Shown here: one piece after another, positions 7,717 to 15,615 of the stretch | Position numbering within the stretch: the first letter of the stretch is position 1 | Layout of the letters: each line of letters begins with the position of its first letter | Assembly (NCBI GenBank): GCA_964541255.1 | Contig: CAZIPL010000008.1 | Location: forward strand, 1 to 46,089 | Length of the DNA: 46,089 nt | From: CAYOSU01 sp964541255 | GTDB lineage: Bacteria; Bacillota; Clostridia; Christensenellales; CAMQZB01 | Direction: 5' to 3' | Position numbers and translations under genes: made by a program | The notes under the pieces: generated by a model | The model's input: only the letters and a program-made list of their open reading frames with translations | What the model was told of the DNA's origin: nothing | The model's database searches: none

Positions 7717-9162
7717 ATGAAAAAAGCTGACATCGGACTTATCGGTCTTGCCGTTATGGGCGAGAACCTTGCAAGAAACATGGAAAGACACGGATTCACC
7801 GTAGCGGTTTTCAACCGTCACACCGAAGCGGTTGATAACTTCGTTGCGAGATTCCCCGAGAACAACTTCATTGCGACGCATTCTCTCGAAGAGCTTGTTG
7901 CATCTCTTGCAAAGCCGAGAAAAGTATTCATGATGATAAAAGCAGGCGCACCGGTAGACGGAATGATCGAAAAACTTATTCCGCTTCTTGAAGAGGGCGA
8001 CGTAATCATCGACGGCGGAAACTCCAATTTCAACGATACGATGAGACGTACCGAATATGTCGAGTCTAAAGGACTTTACTATATCGGAACGGGCGTATCG
8101 GGCGGCGAAGAGGGCGCTTTGAACGGACCTTCCCTTATGCCCGGCGGAAGCAAGGAAGCTTTCGACATCGTCAAAGATATATTGCAGTCTGTCTGCGCTA
8201 AGGTAAACGGCGAGCCTTGCTGCGATTACGTCGGAGAAAACGGCGCGGGACATTACGTTAAGATGGTTCACAACGGAATCGAATACGGCGATATGGAACT
8301 TATCGCTGAAACATATGCGATTTTGAAAAAATCTCTCAATTTAACGAACGACGAGCTTTGCGAGATATTCAAGGGCTACAATGACGGCAAACTTTCTTCT
8401 TACCTTATCGAAATAACCTATAAGATTTTCAGATATAAAGCAGAAAACGGCGAAGAAGTTGTCGACAAAATTTTGGGTGCCGCAGGACAGAAAGGAACGG
8501 GCAAATGGGCTGTTATCGACTCTTTGGAGGAAGGAATTCCTCTTACCATGATTGGCGAAGCGGTATTTGCAAGATGTCTTTCTTCTCTTGTTGACGAAAG
8601 AAAGTCTATCGCTTCCGCATTCGACATTAATTGCGAAAAGCCCGTTGTAGACAAGGCTGAACTTGTCAAAACAATGGAAAACGCGCTTTATGCGGCAAAG
8701 ATTCTTTCCTACACGCAGGGCTATCAGCTTATGGCGCAGGCTGCAAAAGCATATAACTGGAACTTGAACTTCGGACAGATCGCTCTTATGTGGAGAGGCG
8801 GCTGCATCATAAGATCCGAATTCCTCGGCAAGATCAAGGAAGCTTATGTAAAGAATCCTAAGCTTGAGAACCTCCTTTTGGACGACTTCTTCAACAACGC
8901 GTTGAAAGAGTATGAGAAAGACCTCAGAAAGGCAATCAAGCTTGCGGTAGATTGCGGAATCGCAGTTCCCGCATTCACGGCGGCTCTTGCATACTTCGAC
9001 GGTATGAGAACGACGTTCTCTCCCGCGAACCTCATTCAGGCTCAGAGAGACTTCTTCGGAGCTCACACTTATGAAAGAGTAGATTGCGAACGCGGCGAGT
9101 TCTTCCACACCAACTGGACGGGCGAGGGCGGAAACACCACTGCAAGAGAATATAAAGCGTAA
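7717..9162 (+). CDS. gnd: 6-phosphogluconate dehydrogenase, decarboxylating
   Basis: Oxidises 6-phospho-D-gluconate to D-ribulose-5-phosphate and CO2. Full-length family member (481 residues). The Rossmann motif is GLAVMGENL (10-18). The loop after beta 2 is FNRHTEA; the Arg (R34) suggests NADP. The substrate and catalytic blocks GTGVSGGEEGALNGPSLMPGG (split here as GTGVSGGEEGA and PSLMPGG) and GAGHYVKMVHNGIEYGDM are intact, as is the C-terminal AQRDFFGAHTY region. Its position between uxaC and the LarA homologue is unusual for a gene of the oxidative pentose phosphate pathway. It fits if gluconate is the end product of the uronate steps. A 9-bp hairpin lies just after the stop. Confidence 0.95.
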   Translation: MKKADIGLIGLAVMGENLARNMERHGFTVAVFNRHTEAVDNFVARFPENNFIATHSLEELVASLAKPRKVFMMIKAGAPVDGMIEKLIPLLEEGDVIIDGGNSNFNDTMRRTEYVESKGLYYIGTGVSGGEEGALNGPSLMPGGSKEAFDIVKDILQSVCAKVNGEPCCDYVGENGAGHYVKMVHNGIEYGDMELIAETYAILKKSLNLTNDELCEIFKGYNDGKLSSYLIEITYKIFRYKAENGEEVVDKILGAAGQKGTGKWAVIDSLEEGIPLTMIGEAVFARCLSSLVDERKSIASAFDINCEKPVVDKAELVKTMENALYAAKILSYTQGYQLMAQAAKAYNWNLNFGQIALMWRGGCIIRSEFLGKIKEAYVKNPKLENLLLDDFFNNALKEYEKDLRKAIKLAVDCGIAVPAFTAALAYFDGMRTTFSPANLIQAQRDFFGAHTYERVDCERGEFFHTNWTGEGGNTTAREYKA

Positions 9163-9182
9163 ATAAAAGAAAAAGATATGCC

Positions 9183-9212
9183 AATGCCGACGGATTTTTT
9201 GAAGTCGGCATT
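9183..9212 (+). other. Intercistronic hairpin between gnd and the LarA homologue
   Basis: AATGCCGAC (9183-9191) pairs perfectly with GTCGGCATT (9204-9212) around a 12-nt loop. There is no U-run behind it, so it is more likely a processing or mRNA stability element than a full terminator. Confidence 0.55.
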
Positions 9213-9231
9213 TCGGCTTAAAAAGTGTATT

Positions 9232-10461
9232 ATGATAAAAGAATGTATCGATAAAAACGACATCGCGAAAATCGTGAGCGACTTTATTGCGGAAAACGAG
9301 ATTTCAGACAAGGTAATCCTTGCATGCCCCGATATAACGAGACATCACTCTCACGCGGGGGAGATCGCTTGCGAGCTTTACGATGCCCTTAAAGACAAAA
9401 AAGACGTATCCGTAATAATCGCATTGGGAACGCACGAGGGAATGACGAAAGAGGAAGCGGCGAAGATGTATCCGACAATTCCTTACGAGAAAATCATAAA
9501 TCACAATTTCCGTAAAGATACCGTCAAACTCGGCGTCGTACCCAAAGAGTTCGTCAATACCGTGTCGAGAGGCATTTGCGATTTCGAGATAGAAGTCAAC
9601 GTAAACAGCGCCGTTATGGAAGAGGGTGTAACCGTAATTTCCGTCGGACAGGTTGTTCCTCACGAAGTAGTCGGAATGGCTAACGGAAACAAGAACCTTT
9701 TTGTTGGGTTAGGCGGCAATTCGATGATCAATTCCTCTCATTTTCTCGGCGCGTGTTGTGATATGGAAAAGATTATGGGAAGAGACCATTCTTCCGTTCG
9801 AGAGGTATTCGATTATGCTGAGAGAAACTATTTGAAAGACGTAAATATCTATTATTTCCAAACGGTAGTAGAAAACGGCAATATCATAGGACTTTTCGCG
9901 GGAAAAGGCAGAGAGCCTTTCGAAAAAGCGGTTAGACTTTCTCAAGAAAGAAATCTCATATATCTCGATAAGCCCCTCAAAAAAGTCGTAGTCAAGCTTG
10001 ACGAAGAGGAGTTCAAATCGACGTGGCTCGGCAACAAAGCCGTTTATAGAACCCGTCTTGCGATAGAAACGGGCGGCGATCTTATCATCTTGGCAAAGGG
10101 CGTCGAACGCTTCGGCGAAGATAAAGCAATCGACGAGCTGATAAGGAAATACGGCTATACGGGAAGAGATAATATCTTGCGCCTTGCAGACGAAAAGGAA
10201 GACTTGAAAGAGAATCTTTCGGCGGCGGCGCACCTTATTCACGGCTCTTCCAACGGCAGGTTCAATATCACCTATTGCGTCGAAAAGATGACGAAAGAGG
10301 AGATCGAGGGAGTAAACTTCAAGTATATGCCTTATAGCGAGGCTATCAAAAAGTATAACCCCGAAACGCTTAAAGACGGCTTCAATAACGTTGACGGCGA
10401 AGAGATTTTCTATATTTCAAACCCCGCAGTTGGCTTATGGTCGGCAACAAAGCTCTTTTGA
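9232..10461 (+). CDS. LarA-superfamily nickel-dependent hydroxyacid epimerase, probable D-gluconate/D-mannonate 2-epimerase
   Basis: A 409-residue LarA (DUF2088) protein. Lactate racemase residues are in register: D34-x-T36-R37, H68 in GTHEGMT, catalytic H144, K154 (covalent attachment of the nickel-pincer cofactor) and Ni-ligand H170. The steps 144-154-170 equal the lactate racemase spacing 174-184-200 exactly. The family includes racemases of lactate, malate and other hydroxyacids, and D-gluconate 2-epimerases. Because uxaC, a UxuB-type SDR and gnd surround it, I infer conversion of D-mannonate to D-gluconate. It needs the LarB/LarC/LarE cofactor pathway, which is not in this window. I prefer the ATG at 9232. 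The in-frame ATG at 9178 would translate the hairpin at 9183-9212 into a poorly conserved leader; neither start has a strong ribosome site. Confidence 0.85.
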   Translation: MIKECIDKNDIAKIVSDFIAENEISDKVILACPDITRHHSHAGEIACELYDALKDKKDVSVIIALGTHEGMTKEEAAKMYPTIPYEKIINHNFRKDTVKLGVVPKEFVNTVSRGICDFEIEVNVNSAVMEEGVTVISVGQVVPHEVVGMANGNKNLFVGLGGNSMINSSHFLGACCDMEKIMGRDHSSVREVFDYAERNYLKDVNIYYFQTVVENGNIIGLFAGKGREPFEKAVRLSQERNLIYLDKPLKKVVVKLDEEEFKSTWLGNKAVYRTRLAIETGGDLIILAKGVERFGEDKAIDELIRKYGYTGRDNILRLADEKEDLKENLSAAAHLIHGSSNGRFNITYCVEKMTKEEIEGVNFKYMPYSEAIKKYNPETLKDGFNNVDGEEIFYISNPAVGLWSATKLF

Positions 10462-10500
10462 GTTAAATGACAAATCAATAAAAGAAAAATGAATGATATT

Positions 10501-10530
10501 CGTTGAAAATTATGGATATAGTTTTCAACG
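10501..10530 (+). other. Intercistronic hairpin before the sugar kinase
   Basis: CGTTGAAAA (10501-10509) pairs with TTTTCAACG (10522-10530) around a 12-nt loop, ending 1-2 nt before the GGAGAAAGGAG ribosome site. It has the same 9-bp stem and 12-nt loop geometry as the hairpin at 9183-9212. Confidence 0.5.
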
Positions 10531-10545
10531 GAGAAAGGAGAAATT

Positions 10546-11619
10546 ATGGAGTTCAGAAAAGATTGTAAATATGCGATAGCTTGTCCTACAAGCATGGGCG
10601 TAAGAATCACCCCGATAAACGGTCAGCCTATCGAAAGCTCCGATACCTACAAAATGCAGGCAACGAGCGCCGAGAGCAACGTATTGTCGATAGCGGCTGG
10701 TCTTGGTGAAAAGACGCTTGTCATGACATCGTTCGTCAAAAACGATCCGATTGCGGAATTTATCAAGAGAAACCTTAGATACAGAGGAATGGACTATGTT
10801 GGAAAGGACGTCGAAAAAGGCGATCCTTGGGGATATAGACATCAATTCAACATCGCGGAACGCGGCTACGGCACGAGAGGTCCCAGAGTAGCAAACGACC
10901 GTAGCGGAGAAGTAGGAAGAACGATGTCGGTGGAAGATTTCGACCTTGACGAGATTTTCGGCAAAAACGGAGTTAAAATTCTTCACTTGTCGGGACTTAT
11001 TGCGGCTCTTTCTCCGTCGACGTCCAAACTTTGCGTAGCCCTTGCCGAAAAAGCAAAAGAATACGGCACGAAGATTTCCTTTGACTTAAATTACAGAGCA
11101 AGCTTTTGGAAAGGCAGAGAAGAAGAGCTTTCGGCGGCATTCAAAAAGATCGCGTCCCTATCCGATATTTTGGTCGGAAACGAAGAGGATTATCAGCTTT
11201 GCTTAGGTCTCAAAGGCCCGGAAGCGGGCGGAAAGGATCTCTCGTCGAAGATAGACTCTTTCAAAGAAATGATTCTGACCGCGGCGAAAGAATACCCCGA
11301 CGTTTCGGTATTTGCCACGACGCTTCGTCAGGTTATTTCGACCAATCAACATCTTTGGGGCGCAATATCATACGACGGAGAAAAGTTCACGGTAGTCGAG
11401 CCTACGCCCATATACGTATACGACCGTATCGGCGGCGGAGACGGCTTTGTAGGCGGACTTTTGTATTCGTTAATCGAGGGTAATGACGTCGAATATGCGA
11501 CGAAGTTCGGTAGAGCGACGGGCGCGTATGTCGCAACTCTCGAAACGGACTACGGTCTTCCCACGAACATAGGCGTTATCGAGTCCATTATGGCTGGGGA
11601 CGCAAGAGTAAAACGCTAA
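10546..11619 (+). CDS. PfkB-family sugar kinase (KDG-kinase-like), inferred gluconokinase
   Basis: A 357-residue ribokinase/PfkB-fold kinase. The C-terminal signature is DRIGGGDGF with catalytic base D299. SFDLNYRASFW (178-188) and the TLR segment (259-261) resemble 2-dehydro-3-deoxygluconate kinases, which automated annotation would probably assign. No mannonate or gluconate dehydratase and no KDPG aldolase gene is nearby, while gnd is in the same cluster. The product that makes the pathway close is 6-phosphogluconate, so I infer that gluconate is the substrate. If the dehydratase and aldolase are elsewhere in the genome, a classical KDG kinase role remains possible. A strong ribosome site lies upstream. 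Confidence 0.8.
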   Translation: MEFRKDCKYAIACPTSMGVRITPINGQPIESSDTYKMQATSAESNVLSIAAGLGEKTLVMTSFVKNDPIAEFIKRNLRYRGMDYVGKDVEKGDPWGYRHQFNIAERGYGTRGPRVANDRSGEVGRTMSVEDFDLDEIFGKNGVKILHLSGLIAALSPSTSKLCVALAEKAKEYGTKISFDLNYRASFWKGREEELSAAFKKIASLSDILVGNEEDYQLCLGLKGPEAGGKDLSSKIDSFKEMILTAAKEYPDVSVFATTLRQVISTNQHLWGAISYDGEKFTVVEPTPIYVYDRIGGGDGFVGGLLYSLIEGNDVEYATKFGRATGAYVATLETDYGLPTNIGVIESIMAGDARVKR

Positions 11620-11673
11620 AAACAATCAAAAATTATAATATCAAAATATAAAAACAACAAGGAGAAACATAAA

Positions 11674-12519
11674 ATGAAATTACCGTTTAACGTTGATTTA
11701 TCGAACGAAGTAGTTGCAATAACGGGTGCGGGCGGAGTTTTAATGAGCGAGTTTGCGAGAGCGCTTGCCGCATGCGGAGCAAAGGTAGCCGTTATGGATA
11801 TAAGCGACGAGGGAATCAAGCGTACCGTAGATGCGATTAAGGCTGACGGCGGCACGGCTATCGGCGTAAAGACCAACTGCCTTGTCAAAGCAGAGATAGA
11901 AAACGCAAGAAATACCATCGAAAAGGCTTTCGGCGAAGTAACGCTTCTCGTCAACGGTGCCGGCGGAAACTCTCCCAAGGCAACTTGCGACAACGAATAT
12001 ATGTCTAACGACTTAGACGACGACGTTAAGTCTTTCTTCGATCTTGACGAACAAGGCTTCCGTTTCGTATTCGACCTTAACATCATGAGCGCGGTATATT
12101 GCTCTCAGGTTTTTGCGAAAAAGATGAGCGAAAGAGGAAGAGGAAACATAATCAACATCTCTTCGATGAACGCATACCGTCCTTTGACGAAGATCCCCGC
12201 ATACTCTGCCGCTAAGGCGGGAGTTAGCAACTTCACCGAATGGCTTGCGGTACACTTTGCGCCTGTAGGAATTCGTTGCAACGCGATTGCTCCGGGATTC
12301 TTTGCCACCAATCAAAACAGAAGCTTGCTCTTCAACGAAGACGGCACGCCTACAGCAAGAACGGGTAAGATTTTAAGATCTACGCCCATGAACCGTTTCG
12401 GCGAAACGAGCGACCTTCTCGGCGCGCTTTTATACCTAGCTTCCGACGATGCGTCCGGATTCGTTACGGGAATCTGCATTGCCGTTGACGGAGGTTTCAA
12501 CGCATATTCGGGTGTATAA
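11674..12519 (+). CDS. uxuB: SDR-family D-fructuronate reductase (D-mannonate oxidoreductase, YjmF/UxuB type)
   Basis: Short-chain dehydrogenase of 281 residues. It has the cofactor motif TGAGGVLMS, the NGAGG motif, catalytic Ser in NISSMNAY and YSAAK (Tyr and Lys). The C-terminal block (SLLFNEDGTP, TPMNRFG, DGGFNAYSGV) closely resembles the SDR-type mannonate oxidoreductase of Bacillus subtilis (YjmF), from memory of the family. It would reduce fructuronate from UxaC to D-mannonate using NAD(P)H. The next classical enzyme, mannonate dehydratase UxuA, is missing from the cluster. AAGGAG lies 8 nt before the ATG. A gluconate 5-dehydrogenase role is the main alternative. Confidence 0.82.
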   Translation: MKLPFNVDLSNEVVAITGAGGVLMSEFARALAACGAKVAVMDISDEGIKRTVDAIKADGGTAIGVKTNCLVKAEIENARNTIEKAFGEVTLLVNGAGGNSPKATCDNEYMSNDLDDDVKSFFDLDEQGFRFVFDLNIMSAVYCSQVFAKKMSERGRGNIINISSMNAYRPLTKIPAYSAAKAGVSNFTEWLAVHFAPVGIRCNAIAPGFFATNQNRSLLFNEDGTPTARTGKILRSTPMNRFGETSDLLGALLYLASDDASGFVTGICIAVDGGFNAYSGV

Positions 12520-12566
12520 AAGATTAAATAATTGTAATTTTTTGCAATATTTCAAAAAAAATCGTA

Positions 12567-12595
12567 TTGAAGTCTTTGAAATGATTTGATATAAT
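12567..12595 (+). promoter_or_regulatory. Internal promoter for the GH2 gene
   Basis: TTGAAG (12567-12572), 17-nt spacer, TATAAT (12590-12595) with TGA before the -10. It gives the glycosidase gene its own transcript. Confidence 0.72.
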
Positions 12596-12610
12596 AGATA
12601 TTGAAAAACA

Positions 12611-12637
12611 TTCTCCGCAAAAAATTTTTGCGGAGAA
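12611..12637 (+). promoter_or_regulatory. Perfect palindrome in the GH2 leader (operator or 5' hairpin)
   Basis: A 27-bp perfect inverted repeat with 13-bp arms (TTCTCCGCAAAAA and its complement) and one central base. It lies about 9 nt after the expected transcription start. It could be a repressor operator or a stabilising 5' hairpin. It is not a terminator, because no U-run follows the second arm. Confidence 0.55.
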
Positions 12638-12668
12638 AGACTTTGATTATAATAAGGAGAAATAAAAA

Positions 12669-14951
12669 ATGAGAAAAGTAGTGAACATCAACAAGGGCTG
12701 GAAGTTCGTCAAAGAAAACATCGAGCTTTCCGAGGCTCTTTCCAAAAAAGGCGTTAAAGTCAACCTTCCTCACACTTGGAATAACCTTGACGGGCAGGAC
12801 GGCGGCGACGATTACGTAAGAGACGCTTTTTGGTATATCAAAGAGCTCGATATTCCCAAAGAGGCAAAGGGCAACGAAGTATATGTCGAATTCCTTGCGG
12901 TAAGCCAGATTGCCGACGTATATCTTAACGGCGAAAAGCTTTTCCACCACGAGGGCGGTTTCTCGACGTTTAGAGTAAACTTGACAAACCACCTTGTCGA
13001 AAACGGAGCAAACGTTTTAGCGGTTCGTGCCGACAACAGAGCGAATAACATAACCTATCCGCAGTTTGCAGACTTCACGTTCTTCGGCGGAATATATAGA
13101 GACGTAAACCTCGTTATCGTTCCGCATAGCCACATCGACCTTGACTACTTTGGCGGCGACGGCGTTATGGTAACGCCCAAAGTCAACGACGACGGAACGG
13201 CGGATATCGAAGTAAAGGCATTTGTAACAAACGCGCAAGAGGGGCAGACCCTTTCCGTTCATATCGAAGATTACGCCGTAGCAGAATCTGTCATCGACGA
13301 AACTCACCCCGTAACGGAAAACGTCTTCGAGCTTTTGATGCAGCGTCCCGTTCTTTGGCAGGGAAGAAAGAACCCGCACCTTTATACATGCAAAGTAACT
13401 CTTTTAGACGGCGATAAGGTTCTCGACGAAAAGACCGTCAAATTCGGCGTAAGAAAATATACTATCGATCCTAACGAGGGCTTTATCTTGAACGGCGAAA
13501 AAACTCCTTTGAGAGGCGTTTGCCGTCATCAAGACAGACTCGATATGGGATGGGCTATCACGAACAAAGAGCACGAAGAAGACTGCGCTTTGATTGCCGA
13601 AATGGGCGCTAACACCATTAGACTTGCTCACTATCAGCAGTCTCAATATATGTACGACCTTTGCGATATGTACGGTTTCGCTATTTGGGCGGAAATCCCG
13701 TTCATCTCTCGCTTTATGGAAACGGGCGAAGCTAACACTATATCGCAGATGAAAGAGCTTATTATTCAGTCCTACAACCACCCGTCGATTATTTGCTGGG
13801 GACTTTCCAACGAAATCACCATGCAGGGCGACGACGAAGATCCTGCTTTGATCGAGAACCACGTCAAGCTCAACAATCTTTGCCACGAACTCGATCCTAC
13901 TCGTCTTACGACTATGGCGCAGGTATCGATGCTCCCCGTTGAGAGCAAAATGAACGACATTTCCGACATTTTCTCTTATAACATCTACTACGGTTGGTAC
14001 GTAGGCGAAATCGCCGACAACGCTAAGTTTATGGACGAATGCCACGCCGCTCACCCGACAAAATGTATGGGTATCTCGGAATACGGTTGCGAAGCGATAC
14101 TTACTTGGCATACGGCTACTCCCGAGCAAGGCGACTATACGGAAGAATATCAAGCTCTCTATCACGAGGGACTTATCAAGACGATAAGAGAAAGAGATTA
14201 CCTTTGGGCAACCCACGTTTGGAATATGTTCGACTTCGCCGTCGATATGAGAGACGAGGGCGGCTGTAAGGGAAGAAACAATAAGGGACTTGTAACTTTC
14301 GACAGAAAGACCAGAAAAGATTCCTTCTATGCTTACAAGGCATGGCTCAATAAAGAGGATAAATTCGTTCATCTTTGCGGAAAGAGATATGTAAACCGCT
14401 TTGAGGAAGTAACCAAAGTAAAGGTATATTCCAACCTTCCCGAAGTTACTTTGAAAGTAAACGGAAAGACGCTTGAAACAAAGAGCGGTGATATGTTCTT
14501 CGAGTTCGATGTCAAGCTCAAAAACGGAACGAATACGATTACGGCTGTTTCGGGTATGTATAAAGACAAGATGACGATAAAGAAAGTCGATAAACCCGAT
14601 CCGTCCTATTCGTTCGGAGCAAAAAAAGGTGCCGTAACCAACTGGTTCGATAAAGACGGCAAAGAATTCGTCTTGGATTGTCCCGAGGGATACTTCTCCG
14701 TCAACGACAGAGTCAAGGATATTATGAAGTCCGAAGAGGCAGGTCCTATTCTTCAGGCAATGATCGATAAGATGATGACTTCTATGGCAGACGACCCGAG
14801 AGCGAAGAATATGAACCCCGATATGATGCTTAAAATGGTCGGACAGTTCACACTTATGAGAATCGTTTCGATGTCGGGCGGCAAGATTCCTATGGAAGCT
14901 GTAGTTCAACTTAACAACGTCCTCAATAAGATCAAAAAACCCGAAAAGTAA
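12669..14951 (+). CDS. Glycoside hydrolase family 2 enzyme, probable cytoplasmic beta-glucuronidase
   Basis: A 760-residue GH2 protein: N-terminal jelly roll (about 20-155), immunoglobulin-like domain (165-265) and TIM barrel (270-560). The acid/base is E382 in WGLSNE and the nucleophile is E471 in ISEYG. The YYGWY block (440-444) and NNK (537-539) match the beta-glucuronidase NxK signature that binds the glucuronate carboxylate. Some GH2 galactosidases carry similar NDK motifs, so sequence alone is not decisive; the uronate context tips the call. No signal peptide, so it acts inside the cell. A C-terminal Ig-like domain is followed by a methionine-rich helical tail (about 680-760) not found in E. 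coli GUS. It has its own promoter, and a family A repeat begins at the stop codon. Confidence 0.85.
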   Translation: MRKVVNINKGWKFVKENIELSEALSKKGVKVNLPHTWNNLDGQDGGDDYVRDAFWYIKELDIPKEAKGNEVYVEFLAVSQIADVYLNGEKLFHHEGGFSTFRVNLTNHLVENGANVLAVRADNRANNITYPQFADFTFFGGIYRDVNLVIVPHSHIDLDYFGGDGVMVTPKVNDDGTADIEVKAFVTNAQEGQTLSVHIEDYAVAESVIDETHPVTENVFELLMQRPVLWQGRKNPHLYTCKVTLLDGDKVLDEKTVKFGVRKYTIDPNEGFILNGEKTPLRGVCRHQDRLDMGWAITNKEHEEDCALIAEMGANTIRLAHYQQSQYMYDLCDMYGFAIWAEIPFISRFMETGEANTISQMKELIIQSYNHPSIICWGLSNEITMQGDDEDPALIENHVKLNNLCHELDPTRLTTMAQVSMLPVESKMNDISDIFSYNIYYGWYVGEIADNAKFMDECHAAHPTKCMGISEYGCEAILTWHTATPEQGDYTEEYQALYHEGLIKTIRERDYLWATHVWNMFDFAVDMRDEGGCKGRNNKGLVTFDRKTRKDSFYAYKAWLNKEDKFVHLCGKRYVNRFEEVTKVKVYSNLPEVTLKVNGKTLETKSGDMFFEFDVKLKNGTNTITAVSGMYKDKMTIKKVDKPDPSYSFGAKKGAVTNWFDKDGKEFVLDCPEGYFSVNDRVKDIMKSEEAGPILQAMIDKMMTSMADDPRAKNMNPDMMLKMVGQFTLMRIVSMSGGKIPMEAVVQLNNVLNKIKKPEK

Positions 14952-15185
14952 TCTTAAGAAGTAAATGCTTTGTCTAACGACAAAGCATTTTGCAAAACAA
15001 AAATGTTTTGCTACGAAACTATCGTTTCGCACTTCTTAGATTGAAACACTGCGAAGTCGTAAACCCTTGCAAGCAAGTTTACGACTTCTTGTATTATAAC
15101 TAAACGCTGAAATACTGCGGTGTTTCTGTTCTTTGTTAGCATTACCAGAAACTTCTTGTATTATAATCTATAAGAAGTAAATGAG
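14950..15185 (+). repeat. Family A repeat, copy 2, plus an adjoining partial copy
   Basis: The first unit (14950-15100) begins inside the GH2 stop codon and runs from CTTAAGAAGT to ACTTCTTGTATTATAA, with stems GCTTTGTC/GACAAAGC, GCAAAACA/TGTTTTGC and GCGAAA-type/TTTCGC. It is in the opposite orientation, relative to its upstream gene, to the copies at 2.5 and 28.9 kb. A partial second unit follows at about 15101-15185. Confidence 0.8.
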
Positions 15186-15234
15186 TTAATTAACGTTAAT
15201 CCATTTCGCACAAGCTTTGCTTTTGCCTCAAAAC

Positions 15235-15385
15235 CAAAGGCTCTTTTTTGTTGGGAGCTGTCATTGCGGCTAGCGATGACTGAGGGATTGACTATTGCCA
15301 CGTAGCATTGCTTTAACGCAACCAACCTAGTAAGGCGGGTGTTCTACTCCCGCCGAAACTGAGGGATTGATGCAATATGGCACTA
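15235..15385 (+). repeat. Composite B-D-C repeat
   Basis: B part: GGCTCTTTTTTGTTGGGAGC, then a second hairpin and GAGGGATTGA. D part: ATTGCCACGTAGCATTGC. C part near 15330-15357: AAGGCGGGTG...CCCGCC. The order matches 36.48-36.60 kb. Confidence 0.7.
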
Positions 15386-15435
15386 TTTCGAAGTTTTTCT
15401 CACCTAGCAAGCAAAATAGTATAACAAAAAAGAAT

Positions 15436-15511
15436 AAAACGAGTTCGGAACCAACCGAGCTCGTTTTGCTTTATAAAAACGGAGTACTTCACTAAAAAAG
15501 TTCTCCGTTTT
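15436..15511. terminator. Two back-to-back bidirectional terminators between convergent genes
   Basis: First hairpin: 15436-15448 with 15455-15467 (13 bp, one G-U, 6-nt loop). Second: 15476-15489 with 15498-15511 (14 bp, one mismatch, 8-nt loop). Both have A-runs before and T-runs after, so they can stop transcription from GH2 and from the convergent thioesterase gene. Confidence 0.75.
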
Positions 15512-15615
15512 GTTTCAAAAGACAATAGAAACTTCAATGAATTTGCAAAATCCTAGATACTATTTCGAATAACAATTATTAAAAAGTCTTAAAATCAATC
15601 TAAAAAACTCTATAT

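Noticed and set aside
8341..9108. A 255-codon open frame antisense to gnd
   Set aside because: Shadow of gnd codon bias, no start signals, no motif.
9178..9231. Upstream start for the LarA homologue
   Set aside because: The added residues are encoded by a perfect hairpin, and there is no good ribosome site; the ATG at 9232 begins family-like sequence.
13404..15032. A 542-codon open frame antisense to the GH2 gene
   Set aside because: It mirrors GH2 codon structure, has no ribosome site and no recognisable protein motif; GH2 on the other strand is certain.
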